Shown here in pieces: positions 4,732-5,054 of a stretch of DNA of 5,054 nucleotides (position 1 is the first letter of the stretch; each line of letters opens with the position of its first letter). The position numbers were made by a program, and so were the translations under genes. The stretch is from the NCBI GenBank assembly GCA_027080405.1, contig JALWSL010000429.1, positions 1-5,054 of the forward strand, given 5' to 3'. This DNA comes from Planctomycetaceae bacterium. GTDB taxonomy: Bacteria; Planctomycetota; Planctomycetia; Planctomycetales; Planctomycetaceae. Under the pieces are notes generated by a model that had not been told where the DNA came from, searched no databases, and saw only the letters and a program-made list of their open reading frames with translations.

Positions 4732-4875
4732 CGACCTGTATCATTTTGCCTCAGTGGCAGATGTAATAACCTGTTATCGCGATATTTGTGCGATCTTTCC
4801 TGCTCTGTTTGTGAGATATTGGAACTGAGAAACTTCGACTTCACATTTACCTCAGCCTGAAAAGGCGTTATTTAA

Positions 4876-5054
4876 ATGACTTCCCCTATGAAACCAGTCA
4901 CGGTTCCTGACTTTCTGGCAGCCAAGAAATCCGGAAAAAAAATCTCGATGCTGACCGCCTACGATTACACGTGGGCTGGCATTGTCGATGCGGCGTCGAT
5001 CGACTCCATTCTCGTGGGCGATACACTCGGAATGGTGGTTCAGGGAAATAAAAC
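4876..5054 (+). CDS. panB: 3-methyl-2-oxobutanoate hydroxymethyltransferase, 5' part
   Basis: The first 59 complete codons are present and the gene runs off the window; full-length PanB is about 260-280 residues. The enzyme transfers a hydroxymethyl group from 5,10-methylene-tetrahydrofolate to 2-oxoisovalerate to form ketopantoate, the first committed step of pantothenate synthesis, in the cytoplasm. The visible sequence has the PanB N-terminal signature: [27 protein letters not shown] (8-34) and [13 protein letters not shown] (45-57). Asp49 corresponds to a metal-binding aspartate of the family. ATG at 4876 is chosen because AAAGG (4861-4865) lies 10 bases upstream; ATG at 4888 (Met5) is an alternative that also keeps the conserved core. 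IlvE upstream shares the substrate 2-oxoisovalerate, but the 487-base gap with terminators argues against a simple operon. Confidence 0.92.
   Translation, partial: MTSPMKPVTVPDFLAAKKSGKKISMLTAYDYTWAGIVDAASIDSILVGDTLGMVVQGNK

Larger units (their letters stand above)
4389..4875. other. Non-coding gap between ilvE and panB
   Basis: No credible gene is seen in these 487 bases. A 78-codon minus-strand frame (4608-4844) shows no family features, is Cys/Phe-rich at its end and crosses the hairpin at 4633-4663, so I do not call it. The gap holds the 15-bp repeats, two terminator-like hairpins, a dyad at 4712-4731, a smaller dyad ATAAC-CT-GTTAT (4766-4777) and the palindrome ATCGCGAT (4776-4783). I see no convincing sigma70 promoter for panB, although one should lie here if panB is transcribed separately from ilvE. 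Confidence 0.55.

Noticed and set aside
4608..4844. A 78-codon minus-strand frame between ilvE and panB
   Set aside because: It runs through the 4633-4663 hairpin, has no SD and no recognisable domain; a non-coding leftward RNA is equally or more plausible.

Overview
The window looks like chromosomal DNA of a planctomycete-type bacterium of roughly 50% G+C. This rests on three things. There is a lipoprotein and a small conserved protein of kinds I associate with Planctomycetes. Short palindromic and A-G-rich repeats fill the gaps between genes. Shine-Dalgarno signals are weak or variable. The assignment is inference, since no rRNA or other phylogenetic marker is present.

Layout. On the minus strand lie a membrane-anchored ankyrin-repeat protein (83-637) and a two-gene unit: a small conserved protein of unknown function (2625-3122) followed by a putative lipoprotein with a His-rich tail (1137-2501). 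Between the ankyrin gene and the lipoprotein gene is a 500-base non-coding repeat island (638-1136). It holds two hairpin palindromes, a strong-looking minus-strand sigma70-type promoter, an 8-bp tandem repeat with a distant inverted copy, and a palindrome just past the lipoprotein stop codon. On the plus strand lie ilvE (branched-chain aminotransferase, 3534-4388) and, cut by the window end, the start of panB (ketopantoate hydroxymethyltransferase, 4876-5054). The two enzymes meet at 2-oxoisovalerate: IlvE interconverts it with valine, and PanB takes it into pantothenate and coenzyme A synthesis.

Regulation. The 411-base gap between the divergent genes at 3122 and 3534 ends in a terminator-like hairpin with a T-tract 18 bases before the ilvE start. 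The 5' arm of that hairpin can pair instead with an upstream segment, so this is a candidate transcription attenuator. It is the most interesting non-coding structure in the window. The 487-base gap between ilvE and panB holds 15-bp imperfect repeats, a minus-oriented terminator-like hairpin, a second hairpin that is better paired on the minus strand, and a small operator-like dyad. A plus-oriented terminator-like hairpin also lies between the two minus-strand genes. Together these suggest unannotated antisense or small transcripts.

I found no rRNA, tRNA, CRISPR array, transposase or phage gene. No complete new defence or mobile system is visible. The candidates for novelty are the ilvE leader, the wrong-strand terminators, the repeat island and the two uncharacterised minus-strand proteins.
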